Shown: positions 1-8,391 of the stretch, in pieces | How the letters are laid out: every line of letters starts with the position of its first letter | Position numbering within the stretch: the stretch's first letter is position 1 | Assembly: GCA_024274705.1 (NCBI GenBank) | Contig: JAJSAL010000182.1 | Span: 1-53,231, forward strand | Length of the DNA: 53,231 nt | Reading direction: 5' to 3' | Origin: Spirochaetota bacterium | Lineage (GTDB): Bacteria > Spirochaetota > Spirochaetia > SPDA01 > JAJSAL01 | Program-made: the position numbers and the translations under genes | Notes under the pieces: generated by a model | What the model saw: the letters and a program-made list of their open reading frames with translations, nothing else | What the model was told of the DNA's origin: nothing | Database searches by the model: none

Positions 1-148
1 ATCTAACCCATTTGCCCCCACCATGTACTTGTTTTTTTGTCGAGGAGGTTCCAAGTCCTGGTTAATGGAAAAATGCATAGTCGGTTATTTACTGAATAGT
101 GGGCTATTTTTCCCAAACTGAGAATTGCTGGTGTCGAGGCAGGCATTG

Positions 149-177
149 TTGACATAACAGGGGGGGTATGCTACGTT
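149..177 (+). promoter_or_regulatory. Candidate promoter for the rpsF operon
   Basis: TTGACA at 149-154 is a perfect -35 box. The best -10 at 17-bp spacing is TACGTT (172-177), which is weak. It would start transcription near 184, about 50 bases before rpsF. The rest of 1-235 shows no gene or clear terminator; only a short T-run near 31-37 stands out. Confidence 0.35.
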
Positions 178-181
178 AAGC

Positions 182-222
182 GGCCCTCTTTATCCCGCAC
201 AAACAGCGCGGATCATAAGGCC
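182..222 (+). promoter_or_regulatory. Possible structured leader of rpsF
   Basis: GGCC at 182-185 can pair with GGCC at 219-222, and ATCC (192-195) with GGAT (210-213), giving a stem that ends just before the AAGGAGG ribosome site (225-231). Many bacteria autoregulate rpsF-rpsR through a leader hairpin bound by the S6:S18 dimer. A CCG lies in the loop region here, but I could not fit the full known motif, so the assignment is inference. Confidence 0.25.
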
Positions 223-235
223 ACAAGGAGGATCC

Positions 236-520
236 ATGAACGACTACGAAATGACCTTCGTTCTCTATGCGGAGGAAGAACGTTTCAAGAAAGGCAAAGA
301 GCAGGTAAAAAAGGAATTAGAACAGGTAGGGGCTACGATCGAAAAGGAAGAAGACATGGGTGACCGGCCCCTTGCATACCCTGTTAAAAAGGAAGAGCGG
401 GGCCATTACCTGTACTTCGAAACTCAAATCGAACCTGAAAAGCTGACCGACCTGGATCGAAGTCTGAAACTTGCATCGGAAATCCTGAAATATCTTTTCA
501 TACGAAAGGATAACAAGTAA
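236..520 (+). CDS. rpsF: 30S ribosomal protein bS6
   Basis: Small-subunit ribosomal protein that pairs with bS18 on the 16S platform. The 94-residue product has the usual bS6 length and start (MNDYEMTFVLY, beta strand 1), with the family's AYPVKKEERGHYLYFE strand near residues 47-62. A strong AAGGAGG site sits five bases before the ATG. It leads the ribosomal/replication cluster rpsF-ssb-rpsR-(membrane gene)-rplI-dnaB, an order shared by many bacteria including treponemes. No acidic C-terminal tail is present, in contrast to bL9 and uS2 in this window. Confidence 0.96.
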   Translation: MNDYEMTFVLYAEEERFKKGKEQVKKELEQVGATIEKEEDMGDRPLAYPVKKEERGHYLYFETQIEPEKLTDLDRSLKLASEILKYLFIRKDNK

Positions 521-591
521 AATAACCCTTAAAGCGTATCGATCCTGATCACCGTTGGTATCGGTGTACGAATTTAAAAGGAGGGAACAGG

Positions 592-1023
592 ATGGCTGAT
601 GTTAACCATGTAGTACTCATCGGTAGATTAACCAGAGATGCGGAATTGAAATACACAAACACAGGGTTTGCCGTAAGTAAACTGGGTATTGCGGTAAACC
701 GGCGTAAGAAAAGTGATGCAGGGTGGACGGAAGAGGTCAGTTATTTCGATGTCGTTCTCTGGGGAAAAACTGCGGAAGCGCTCAATCAGTATCTGGTAAA
801 AGGAAAGCAGATCGCTGTAGAAGGTGAACTGAGACAGAACCGGTGGGAACAGGACGGTCAGAATCGGAGTAAAGTGGAGATATCGGCAAACAATATTCAG
901 CTCCTTGGAGGGGGCAGTGGAGGAGGGAGAGGGCCGTCTCAAGCCGGCGGGGGAATACCCGCAGGAAACACGGAGCCGTCCTTCACGTCGGAAGATAATT
1001 TCGAAGATGACATACCATTTTAA
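592..1023 (+). CDS. ssb: Single-stranded DNA-binding protein
   Basis: SSB protects single-stranded DNA and recruits repair and replication partners. The 143-residue product has an OB fold from residue 5 (NHVVLIGRLTRDAELKYT) to about 105, then a glycine-rich linker (GGGSGGGRG) and the acidic partner-binding tip ending DDIPF. An AAAGGAGG site precedes the start. It lies between rpsF and rpsR, its normal place. Nothing suggests a second or phage-type copy. Confidence 0.96.
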   Translation: MADVNHVVLIGRLTRDAELKYTNTGFAVSKLGIAVNRRKKSDAGWTEEVSYFDVVLWGKTAEALNQYLVKGKQIAVEGELRQNRWEQDGQNRSKVEISANNIQLLGGGSGGGRGPSQAGGGIPAGNTEPSFTSEDNFEDDIPF

Positions 1024-1040
1024 TGACACAGGAGTAATAG

Positions 1041-1376
1041 ATGAGTGATAATGAGACTACTGCTAATTCAGCAGATATGAATGCGCGACCCCAGAATACC
1101 GTGGGCGATCAGAGAGACCCGGGAAGAGGTCCAAGGAGGTATTCCAATGACAACAGGGGGGGCGACGGCAGACCTGACGGCCGGTCACCCTACCGCGGCG
1201 GCGGACGGGGAAAAGTCTATTTCAAGAGGAAAGTGTGCAGGTTCTGTACCCAGAAAATAGTTGCAGATTATAAAGAGTCAGATACCCTGAGACGGTTCAT
1301 CACCGAAAGGGGAAAGATTCTCCCCAGGAGAATAACCGGTACCTGTGCGAAGCACCAGAGAGTACTTGCAAGATAG
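1041..1376 (+). CDS. rpsR: 30S ribosomal protein bS18
   Basis: Platform protein partner of bS6. The conserved core is in the C-terminal half (KVCRFCTQK, then [16 protein letters not shown] and TGTCAKHQR). The CxxC plus the later C and H suggest a zinc-binding form. At 111 residues it is longer than the roughly 75-residue typical protein because of a glycine/arginine-rich, low-complexity N-terminus of about 55 residues ([18 protein letters not shown]). The ATG at 1041 has a GGAG site. An internal later start was considered, but no better ribosome site is visible. Confidence 0.94.
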   Translation: MSDNETTANSADMNARPQNTVGDQRDPGRGPRRYSNDNRGGDGRPDGRSPYRGGGRGKVYFKRKVCRFCTQKIVADYKESDTLRRFITERGKILPRRITGTCAKHQRVLAR

Positions 1377-1445
1377 ATCAAACGAGCGAGGACAATTGCA
1401 TACCTGCCATTTGTGAAGCAGTAGGAAATTCAATTGTAGTATTTC

Positions 1446-2429
1446 ATGAGAAAACCCAACCTTAAAAGGGAATGGATAGAAACGTTTGCACTTGTTTCCT
1501 TAAGTCTGTTCCTCTACAAAGTCGGCCTGCTGTTTTTCCTCTTTCTTGTACCGCTTCAGGTTATATATGAAAAGCGGGGGTTGAAGCAGCTGCTTTACAG
1601 CTGTGCCGTGTTTATCGGGGCGAGCATTCTGTTCGCCCTCTCTAGTATTTCCCGGCTCGAGACACGGGACGTGTCGGGTATTCTTTTTCTGTTGGAAATA
1701 GGTATTCCCGGACTGTTTATCCTTGGTATTGTGTTGGTGAACAGCACGGTCTTCCCCTGGAAACGAAATCTGTACAAGCTGCTGGGCTCTGTAGGTGCTG
1801 CCGCCTTGATTTCCATACCGCTGATTCTGTACGTCAGCAGAAATGAGGGGTTTACCTCGTTTTTTAACAACCAGTTCCGGCAGATGATGAATTTATTCAA
1901 TCTGCAGGTTACTGGTGAAGGAAGCTTTGAAGCGAGCGTCATGGACCGCATGTTTCAGACCGAGGAGTTTTTAGCATTCTTACGGGACATGGTCTTCAAG
2001 AATTATGTCTTTATATTTTTTACCATTCTTTCGGCAAACTGGTGGCTGGGTTCATCGATTGTCAGACGATACAGAGGACTTGCAAGGTTTTCAGTAGTTA
2101 CATTCCGGAATCCGGATATCTTTATCTGGCCCCTGCTCATTTCCTGGGCGCTGGTGCTGGTTGATACGGTTGCCGGAATCGGACCACTTTCGTACCTGTT
2201 CTGGAACAGCGCGCTCATTTGCCTGTTTCTGTTCGGTCTGCAGGGTGTAGGAATCGTAAAGCACCTGTTCGCCCGGTATCATGTTCCAAGGGGATTGAGA
2301 CTGCTTTTAAGTTTCATTCTTATCATCGTTACATTTCTACCTGGGGTGAACATAGTAGTATTTATCGGAATACCCGGTCTTGGAGTTTCCGAATTGTGGA
2401 TAAAATACAGAAAACTTGAGAGGAGTTGA
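1446..2429 (+). CDS. YybS-like (DUF2232-type) membrane protein
   Basis: A 327-residue integral membrane protein with about seven to eight hydrophobic helices and few charged loops. I place it in the YybS/DUF2232 group mainly by position: in Bacillus subtilis yybS lies beside rplI and the replicative helicase gene, and spirochaetes keep a membrane gene between rpsR and rplI. Its biochemical role is not established. It ends 3 bases before rplI, which has its own GGAG site, so the two are likely co-transcribed. The ribosome site before its own ATG is weak. Membrane character is seen; family membership is moderately sure. Confidence 0.7.
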   Translation: MRKPNLKREWIETFALVSLSLFLYKVGLLFFLFLVPLQVIYEKRGLKQLLYSCAVFIGASILFALSSISRLETRDVSGILFLLEIGIPGLFILGIVLVNSTVFPWKRNLYKLLGSVGAAALISIPLILYVSRNEGFTSFFNNQFRQMMNLFNLQVTGEGSFEASVMDRMFQTEEFLAFLRDMVFKNYVFIFFTILSANWWLGSSIVRRYRGLARFSVVTFRNPDIFIWPLLISWALVLVDTVAGIGPLSYLFWNSALICLFLFGLQGVGIVKHLFARYHVPRGLRLLLSFILIIVTFLPGVNIVVFIGIPGLGVSELWIKYRKLERS

Positions 2430-2432
2430 CTC

Positions 2433-3050
2433 ATGAAGATTATTTTAAAGCAGTATGTACCAAATCTTGGGGAAGAGGGCGATGTCTGCGACGTTGCAGC
2501 CGGATATGGAAGAAACTACCTTATCCCTAAAGACTTGGCTCTTTCTTATACAAAACAGAATATCGCGATTATCGAAAGCAAACGGGACGCTATTGAAAAA
2601 CGGAAAGATGAAAAACGAAAAAGTGCCCAGGGATTGAAAGAGCGTCTCGAATCTGAGACTATCGAGATTACTATGCCTGCAGGTGAAACGGGAAAACTTT
2701 TTGGTTCCGTAACGAGCGCTACCGTTATGGAAGCGCTGGAAAAAAACGGCATCGAGATCGAGCGTAAACGGATTGAAATCCCCGGTGCTACGATTAAAAA
2801 TGTGGGCAACCATGAAATCCGCATCAAGCTGTACGAGAATGAGACTGCGACGGTAACTCTCTCGGTCATTTCGCAGAATAAGCCAAAGGTAAAAGCTGAA
2901 CCTGTAAAATCACCTGCACCGGAAGAGAAGGTTAAACAAACTGAAGAGCCTGCGGCTGAAGCACAGAAGGAAACCGAAGAGAAGTCTGAAGCTGAAGATG
3001 AGACAACAGAGGCAGAGGAAAGCGAACCCGAAAAAACCGAAGAATCCTGA
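2433..3050 (+). CDS. rplI: 50S ribosomal protein bL9 with acidic tail
   Basis: bL9 binds 23S rRNA near the L1 stalk and helps keep the reading frame. The N-domain is clear (MKIILKQYVPNLGEEGDV, then VAAGYGRNYLIP), followed by the long connecting helix and the C-domain to about residue 150. The product is 205 residues against the usual 148 or so. The extra 55 are almost all E, K, P, A and T (for example KETEEKSEAEDETTEAEES). uS2 in this window carries a similar acidic extension. It lies between the YybS-like gene and dnaB and is presumably co-transcribed with both. Confidence 0.95.
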   Translation: MKIILKQYVPNLGEEGDVCDVAAGYGRNYLIPKDLALSYTKQNIAIIESKRDAIEKRKDEKRKSAQGLKERLESETIEITMPAGETGKLFGSVTSATVMEALEKNGIEIERKRIEIPGATIKNVGNHEIRIKLYENETATVTLSVISQNKPKVKAEPVKSPAPEEKVKQTEEPAAEAQKETEEKSEAEDETTEAEESEPEKTEES

Positions 3051-3072
3051 AACGTAAAGCCAGGCGGGTATC

Positions 3073-4410
3073 ATGGCGGCTGCATCACTTAAAGATCAGG
3101 TCCCTCCCCACAACGATGAAGCTGAAAAAGCAACGTTAGGGGCTCTCCTGCTTGATAGTGAATCAATAGCTTCCGTCTTAAGATATCTGAGAGCCGATGA
3201 TTTTTATAAGACTGCCCATAAAAAGATTTTTCATGGGGTACTCGGACTCTTCCAGCGTGGTGAAGCAGTTGACCTTATTACTTTATCGGATGAACTGAAG
3301 TCTGAAGGCGAGCTGGATGTGTGCGGCGGGCCGGCATATGTTTCGTCTCTCACTTCTACCGTACCCACCAGCGCGAATGTCGAATACTATGCCCGGATTG
3401 TACAAGGGTGCAGCATCCGGCGGACTCTTGCAAAGATCGCCAGGGAGATTATTGCGGATTCCTACGACGATTCTGCAGAAACCCGGGTAATCATTGAAGA
3501 AGCGGAACGGAAAATATTTGAAATAACCGACAAGCAGCAGATCGGATCTTATAAAGAAGTGAGGGAAATCATCCCGAAAACAATAGAGGCTATCGAGAAG
3601 CTCTATCATACGAAAGAAAGTTACACCGGTATCCCCTCGGGGTTTGCCGCTCTCGATCACTATACCAGCGGATTTCAGAATTCCGAATTCATTGTCATCG
3701 GTGCCCGCCCGTCTGTTGGGAAAACCGCCCTTGCTCTTTCCATGGCATCCAACATGTCGATACATCACCATATTCCTACCGGTTTTTTTACCCTCGAAAT
3801 GTCGGATATGGCCCTCATGCAGAGGATGGTATCCAGTGAAGCCCGGCTCAATTCAGAACTGCTCAGAACAGGTATGCTGAAACCCGCCGATTTTCACAAT
3901 CTTACCGAAGCGGCGGCCCGGATTTATGAAGCTCCTCTTTATATACATGACACACCGAATATGCGTCTTCTCGATCTCCGTGCTCAAGCAAGGAGAATGA
4001 AATCACAGCACGACGTACGGATTATTTTTGTGGATTACCTTACCCTCATTTCAGCAGAAAACAAGGAACTACCCAGGCACGAACAGATCGCGGAAATATC
4101 CCGTTCTCTCAAGGCCCTTGCACGAGAGCTGGATATCCCCGTTGTTGCCCTTTCCCAGGTTCGCCGGGAGAGTGAAGGGAAAAGACCCACGCTGGCGGAT
4201 TTAAGGGAATCCGGTTCCATTGAACAGGATGCGGATGTTGTCCTGTTACTTCACCGGGAACGGATGTTCGATGATGCTGACATTCCCGGTGCAGACATTG
4301 AAACAGAGGTCAACATAGCTAAACAGAGAAATGGACCGGTGGGAACAGTGAAGCTTGCCTTTCTGCCGAAATATACAAAATTTGAATCGATGTCTTACGA
4401 ATCACCCTGA
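3073..4410 (+). CDS. dnaB: Replicative DNA helicase DnaB
   Basis: Hexameric helicase that unwinds DNA at the fork. The N-terminal DnaB domain (PPHNDEAEKATLGALLL, residues 10-26) is followed by a RecA-like domain with Walker A ARPSVGKTAL near residue 211 (V where many DnaBs have M), Walker B IIFVDYLTL near 317, the arginine-finger region (RESGSIEQDADVV) and the KQRNGPVG motif near 415. The 445-residue length is normal and no intein is present. It closes the rpsF cluster. Its last 16 bases overlap the 3' end of the convergent WD40 gene, so there is no room for a terminator between them. Confidence 0.96.
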   Translation: MAAASLKDQVPPHNDEAEKATLGALLLDSESIASVLRYLRADDFYKTAHKKIFHGVLGLFQRGEAVDLITLSDELKSEGELDVCGGPAYVSSLTSTVPTSANVEYYARIVQGCSIRRTLAKIAREIIADSYDDSAETRVIIEEAERKIFEITDKQQIGSYKEVREIIPKTIEAIEKLYHTKESYTGIPSGFAALDHYTSGFQNSEFIVIGARPSVGKTALALSMASNMSIHHHIPTGFFTLEMSDMALMQRMVSSEARLNSELLRTGMLKPADFHNLTEAAARIYEAPLYIHDTPNMRLLDLRAQARRMKSQHDVRIIFVDYLTLISAENKELPRHEQIAEISRSLKALARELDIPVVALSQVRRESEGKRPTLADLRESGSIEQDADVVLLLHRERMFDDADIPGADIETEVNIAKQRNGPVGTVKLAFLPKYTKFESMSYESP

Positions 4411-6413
4411 GAAGCCGGGTGTGAAACCCCAACCGAAACGAACTGTTGAGCTCCGGGAGAACTGGTGTAAGTACCGTCGCTGAGCAGGACGATCCATTCA
4501 TCGTTTTCCAGTATATAAAAATCCATCACTTTTTTCCCGGATAGTTTATCCCATACCGAGATCGAACTGTCCCGGTTTAAAGCGTAGAGGTAGCTGTTAT
4601 GGATCTTTAGTTTCCGGGGAATACCTTCGGAACGGGTCAGGGTGGAGATGCCGTACCCTTTAAACTGACGAATAGAAGAAAACCCTAAAGATGTATATAT
4701 CCTGGAAGTCTCCGGATCGATTACTATAGACGCAGATACATCTTCATTGTCACTGGCAATGATGGTCCTGCTGTTTTCGTAGTGGGTCCCTGAGTGGGCT
4801 TTCAGTACCGTACGCAGACGGGTTCCGAGCTGCTCTATGCCGAGGCTGAACACCTGGTTTGATACGGGATCATAAACCAGGTCATAGGTGTAGAGGTTCC
4901 CCGATTCTATGAGTACTGTTTCCCTCGTTCGGATATTAACTTCAACCATGGAACTGTCCGTCGTATTTATTTTGGTCTTACCGGCGATCAGTTTTTCGTC
5001 CCCCGCCGGAACCACTGATTGAATACCGAAAGCAGTATAAGAGAATATCGTGTCCAGTGAAAAAGCTTCCTTAACCGTCAACCTGCCGTTGCTCTCCATA
5101 AACAGGAGGCGGTTGCCTGTGCTTTTTATATCAGTGATGGGAAAGGGCATCGTGTTGATGTCGCTTAAGGTTCCGGTAGAAGGATCCAGGAAACCGTATA
5201 GCCCCTGTTTTTCTCCTCCTTTTTCCCACACCACAAAAGAATTGTATGATCCCCGGATAATCCCCGAAACTCCGGTAAAAGGATTATCGATGAGGACCCT
5301 GGTGAACCGGAGTCGCGGCTCTTCCAGGGGATGGGGCTTGAAATAGGGAGACCTGAAGAGAAAGATTTTTTCCGAAGAGCTGATTGCCGCATAATCATCG
5401 AGAAACGCAAAATCGGTAAGTACTGCCAGGCGTGCTGCCGTGAAGGATGTGGCTCTACCGGATACCGGATTCAATGAAGCTATAAATCCTTCATTTTTGA
5501 GAGATATATATACGGTTCCTGAATACACTGCATTCACAATAGTTCCTGTTACTGAAGTCGAATAGCGTTCACTTAAGTTGAAACCGGCTCCGTGAAACGC
5601 AAAAGTCTTTACCAATGTGCGGTTCTCGTCCTCCGAGAGAGTAATGATGTTATTCGTAGAAGAGTCGAAGCGGGTAGCATACACCTGTTCTACTGGGGTT
5701 CGCCCATGCACCTTCCCGCTTACCAGGTCGATTACCAGGAGGTTACCATCTCTGAACCCGGACATATAACGGTTGTCGTTGTTGAAACTGACGTATTTTA
5801 CATTGGATTCGGTGTGAACACGCTGCTTCAATGTTCCCCTTCGGATGTCCCAGTACTGGATTGACCCGGCGGGGTTGTACGCAAGGATGGTCTGCTCACT
5901 CCGGGAAATGATAAAATCCGACACGATACCGAACCCATCCGACAGCAGGGGGAGCCGTTGGCCGGTAGATGCGTCGAGAAAAGTGAGGCTGTTCCAGTCT
6001 GTCCGGGAAAAGACCAGGTATGTTCCTTTCGGTGAAAAGCGGAGGCTTAAGGGCATCTCATTTATTTTAAAGGAAAAGATTTTCTCTTTCTTTTCCCAAT
6101 CCCATACCGAAAGAAGGAATCCCCGGGAAACTTCTCTTTCCAGAACGGCAAACTCTGAACGAACAGGGTTTACCGCAATCATATGGACGGGCATGGGGGA
6201 CACCCGGATATATTCGGTCATTCTTCGTTTTCTTGTATCCCAGATACGCACGACGCCGTCTTCACCGGCGCTGAACAGGTATGTCCCGGACAGGTCCCGG
6301 GCGACATGATTAATACCCCCGGAGTGGGCGGTTGCTACAACGGTTTGTGTCTGGGCTGACAGGGACAAAGACAGGAACAGGATGGAACCAAACAGTAATA
6401 CGATACGTTTCAT
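4395..6413 (-). CDS. Secreted WD40-repeat protein
   Basis: A 672-residue protein with a clear signal peptide (MKRIVLLFGSILFLSLSLSA, likely cut after residue 20). WD40-like beta-propeller repeats follow: one strong unit (SAGEDGVVRIWDTRKRR near residues 49-65) and many degenerate ones through to VWDKLSGKKVMDFY near the C-terminus. It probably sits in the periplasm or at the envelope as a binding scaffold; I cannot name a partner. No caspase-like or other enzyme domain follows the propeller. It lies 4 bases downstream of the CpXC gene and is probably read with it. Its end overlaps dnaB convergently by 16 bases. Confidence 0.8.
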   Translation of the reverse strand: MKRIVLLFGSILFLSLSLSAQTQTVVATAHSGGINHVARDLSGTYLFSAGEDGVVRIWDTRKRRMTEYIRVSPMPVHMIAVNPVRSEFAVLEREVSRGFLLSVWDWEKKEKIFSFKINEMPLSLRFSPKGTYLVFSRTDWNSLTFLDASTGQRLPLLSDGFGIVSDFIISRSEQTILAYNPAGSIQYWDIRRGTLKQRVHTESNVKYVSFNNDNRYMSGFRDGNLLVIDLVSGKVHGRTPVEQVYATRFDSSTNNIITLSEDENRTLVKTFAFHGAGFNLSERYSTSVTGTIVNAVYSGTVYISLKNEGFIASLNPVSGRATSFTAARLAVLTDFAFLDDYAAISSSEKIFLFRSPYFKPHPLEEPRLRFTRVLIDNPFTGVSGIIRGSYNSFVVWEKGGEKQGLYGFLDPSTGTLSDINTMPFPITDIKSTGNRLLFMESNGRLTVKEAFSLDTIFSYTAFGIQSVVPAGDEKLIAGKTKINTTDSSMVEVNIRTRETVLIESGNLYTYDLVYDPVSNQVFSLGIEQLGTRLRTVLKAHSGTHYENSRTIIASDNEDVSASIVIDPETSRIYTSLGFSSIRQFKGYGISTLTRSEGIPRKLKIHNSYLYALNRDSSISVWDKLSGKKVMDFYILENDEWIVLLSDGTYTSSPGAQQFVSVGVSHPASQGDS

Positions 6414-6417
6414 CTTT

Positions 6418-7011
6418 TCAGTCTGCCAGGTAGATTCTTTTTATCGATACATACGGGGGGCTCAAGAACGCGGAGTAAGGCTCTTTTTCTGTAAGTGGTT
6501 CGATCTTCTGTTTCATCGTGTTATAGAAATCGAGCTTGATCCGGGTAATACCGATCTCATCTTTCTTCAGACCGTAGATATAGAATTCGAGACCATCTTC
6601 CGTTTTATCATGAAAATAGATATCGATGTCGGCATTTTTCGGCGCCTTTTCAAGATAATGATACTTTATCACCTCTATGACGTTGTCGTCTAAGCCAAAT
6701 TGGAGGATTTTCATTTTTTCAACCAGCTCGATATAACCGATTACTACCCTGTAGTGTTCTGCCACTTCTTTTTTTCCGGACATCACGGCAGGGCGTTCCG
6801 ATTCGGGAATGAAACGGATAGTACGCCGGGTAACCTGTTGTACAAAGGTAACGCCGAATTCCGGTTTGAGCACTCTTTCGCAGCGTTCACAGGTGGTACT
6901 CATAAAAGTACCGTCGATGATCGACTGCTTCACCTCATTCGTCAGCTCCAGGGTCTCCGGTATATCGATTTCTACCGGATATTCACAGTAGCACTGAATT
7001 GTCTTGATCAT
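6418..7011 (-). CDS. CpXC-domain protein
   Basis: A 197-residue, probably cytoplasmic protein. The N-terminus has the CpXC layout: C7-x-C9 (QCYCEYPVEI) and C41-x-x-C44 (TTCERCERV), four cysteines likely to hold a zinc ion. This domain occurs at the start of bacterial proteins of unknown function. The rest is an alpha/beta region without motifs I recognise. It starts 18 bases after the end of rseP and is probably part of the same transcript. Zinc binding is inferred from cysteine spacing only. Confidence 0.65.
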   Translation of the reverse strand: MIKTIQCYCEYPVEIDIPETLELTNEVKQSIIDGTFMSTTCERCERVLKPEFGVTFVQQVTRRTIRFIPESERPAVMSGKKEVAEHYRVVIGYIELVEKMKILQFGLDDNVIEVIKYHYLEKAPKNADIDIYFHDKTEDGLEFYIYGLKKDEIGITRIKLDFYNTMKQKIEPLTEKEPYSAFLSPPYVSIKRIYLAD

Positions 7012-7029
7012 ACAGCAGCCCCTCTTACC

Positions 7030-7713
7030 TCAATTACCCAAGAAGAATGAAACATCGTTGAATGTAGAAAATATCAGGATACCGATGATAATAGTAAATC
7101 CGATAATCTGATACCTGTAGATGAGGGCCGGTTTCGGTTTCCGCTTTGTTATGCCTTCGATGATGTGAAGAACAATGTGACCACCATCGAGGGCGGGGAT
7201 AGGAAGCAGGTTCATAAGAAAGAAAAATACACTCAGCAGGCTCAGGAACCGGAACATGTTGGTAAAGCCGGCCATTATTCCCCGTTTCAATCCAGCGGAT
7301 GCAATTGCTCCGACGTAGTAGGTAAGCCTGATGGGTCCGGAGACAGCTTCCCGCACGTTGATGCCGGAGAAGAGCATGCCGAGACTTTTCACTGTCAGAG
7401 AGAGGGTGGATGCGGTTTCCTTGAACCCTTTCCCGAAGGCCCCCAGGAATTCTACATCTGCGGACTGATACGTCTTCGGCTGGAAAACAATACCAAGGTT
7501 CGGTTCTCCATTTTCCTGATACGGAATAAACAACGTGGTCTCCCGAATTGTTCCGTTCCTCTCATATTTGATCTCCAACCGCTCCGGCCGGGAATCGAGT
7601 TGTTTCAACAGGTCTATGGTATGGTTTATCCGGGTGTCTCCGGCATGGACGATGATATCCCCGGGCTGCAGACCTGCCAGAGCGGCAGAACTTCCGGGAA
7701 CGATATCTCCCAC
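7030..7713 (-). CDS. rseP: RseP site-2 protease, C-terminal part
   Basis: Second part of an interrupted intramembrane zinc metalloprotease. It holds the second PDZ domain (IVPGSSAALAGLQPGDIIVH near its start), then membrane helices and the LDGGH motif (PALDGGHIVLH), whose aspartate is the third zinc ligand. It is in the same frame as the upstream part (7726-8388), separated only by one TAG codon at 7728-7726 and four sense codons. Read through, the two give 452 codons, the normal RseP length. The GTG used here as a start has no convincing ribosome site, so independent translation is doubtful. This piece lacks the HExxH helix and cannot be a protease alone. Confidence 0.85.
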   Translation of the reverse strand: MGDIVPGSSAALAGLQPGDIIVHAGDTRINHTIDLLKQLDSRPERLEIKYERNGTIRETTLFIPYQENGEPNLGIVFQPKTYQSADVEFLGAFGKGFKETASTLSLTVKSLGMLFSGINVREAVSGPIRLTYYVGAIASAGLKRGIMAGFTNMFRFLSLLSVFFFLMNLLPIPALDGGHIVLHIIEGITKRKPKPALIYRYQIIGFTIIIGILIFSTFNDVSFFLGN

Positions 7714-7725
7714 AATCGGGTCGAC

Positions 7726-8388
7726 CTATGCGTAGATACCGATCATGCCGATTCCTGTATCCGGATTTTTTTCCGGAATAAGGGTAAGCCTCTTTTCCAA
7801 ACCATTTCGCTCGACGAGTACAGACAGTTCTTCCCCCGGTGATATTGCTACCGCTTCCTTGATCTCACTGTAGTTACGGATTGGTGTTCCGTCAATTTCG
7901 ATGATTTTATCGCCTGTTCTGAAACCGCCCCGGTCTACAGGGTACACAGCCCCTGGCTCCCCATAGTCCGATACCAGTACGATACGGTTACTGTAGGATT
8001 GGGTGGTAAATCCAATTCCCCAAATGAGGGAAAAGACGAGAAAGGCAAACACCAGGTTGAATCCCGGGCCCGAGAAGGAGACGAATATTCTTTTCAGCGG
8101 ACTGGCGGTGTAAAAAGATCCCTCTTCCTGGGGAATTGTCTCCTTTTTCTCTTCCCACGCTTTCTGTACAAGATCCCCCCCCTTCATCTTGCAGTATCCC
8201 CCAATGGGAAGCAAGGAGATCCGGTATTCCGTTTCCCTTCGTTTCCATCTGAAGAGAACTTTGCCCCAGCCGATGGAAAAAGCCTCGACGGTAATGCCGG
8301 ATAACTTGGCAGCCAGGAAGTGACCTGTTTCATGAACGAAAATAACGATACCGAGCCCGATGATACCTAGAATGATACTGAGAACCAT
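7726..8388 (-). CDS. rseP: RseP site-2 protease, N-terminal part
   Basis: RseP-type proteases cut anti-sigma factors and leftover signal peptides inside the inner membrane. This part has the first membrane helix with the zinc motif HETGHFLAAKL (residues 15-25), a periplasmic loop and the first PDZ domain (GGFRTGDKIIEIDGTPI). It ends in a TAG codon exactly in frame with the C-terminal part. A single change to a sense codon (GAG or CAG, for instance) would restore the gene. It lies 3 bases downstream of dxr, as in treponemes. A real nonsense mutation would be expected to inactivate it, so a sequence error or read-through must be considered. Confidence 0.85.
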   Translation of the reverse strand: MVLSIILGIIGLGIVIFVHETGHFLAAKLSGITVEAFSIGWGKVLFRWKRRETEYRISLLPIGGYCKMKGGDLVQKAWEEKKETIPQEEGSFYTASPLKRIFVSFSGPGFNLVFAFLVFSLIWGIGFTTQSYSNRIVLVSDYGEPGAVYPVDRGGFRTGDKIIEIDGTPIRNYSEIKEAVAISPGEELSVLVERNGLEKRLTLIPEKNPDTGIGMIGIYA

Positions 8389-8391
8389 ACG

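Noticed and set aside
7726..7728. TAG read as pyrrolysine or general stop-codon reassignment
   Set aside because: RseP has no known pyrrolysine, no pyl gene is in the window, and other genes here end normally in TAG and TAA. The E1alpha lesion is TAA.
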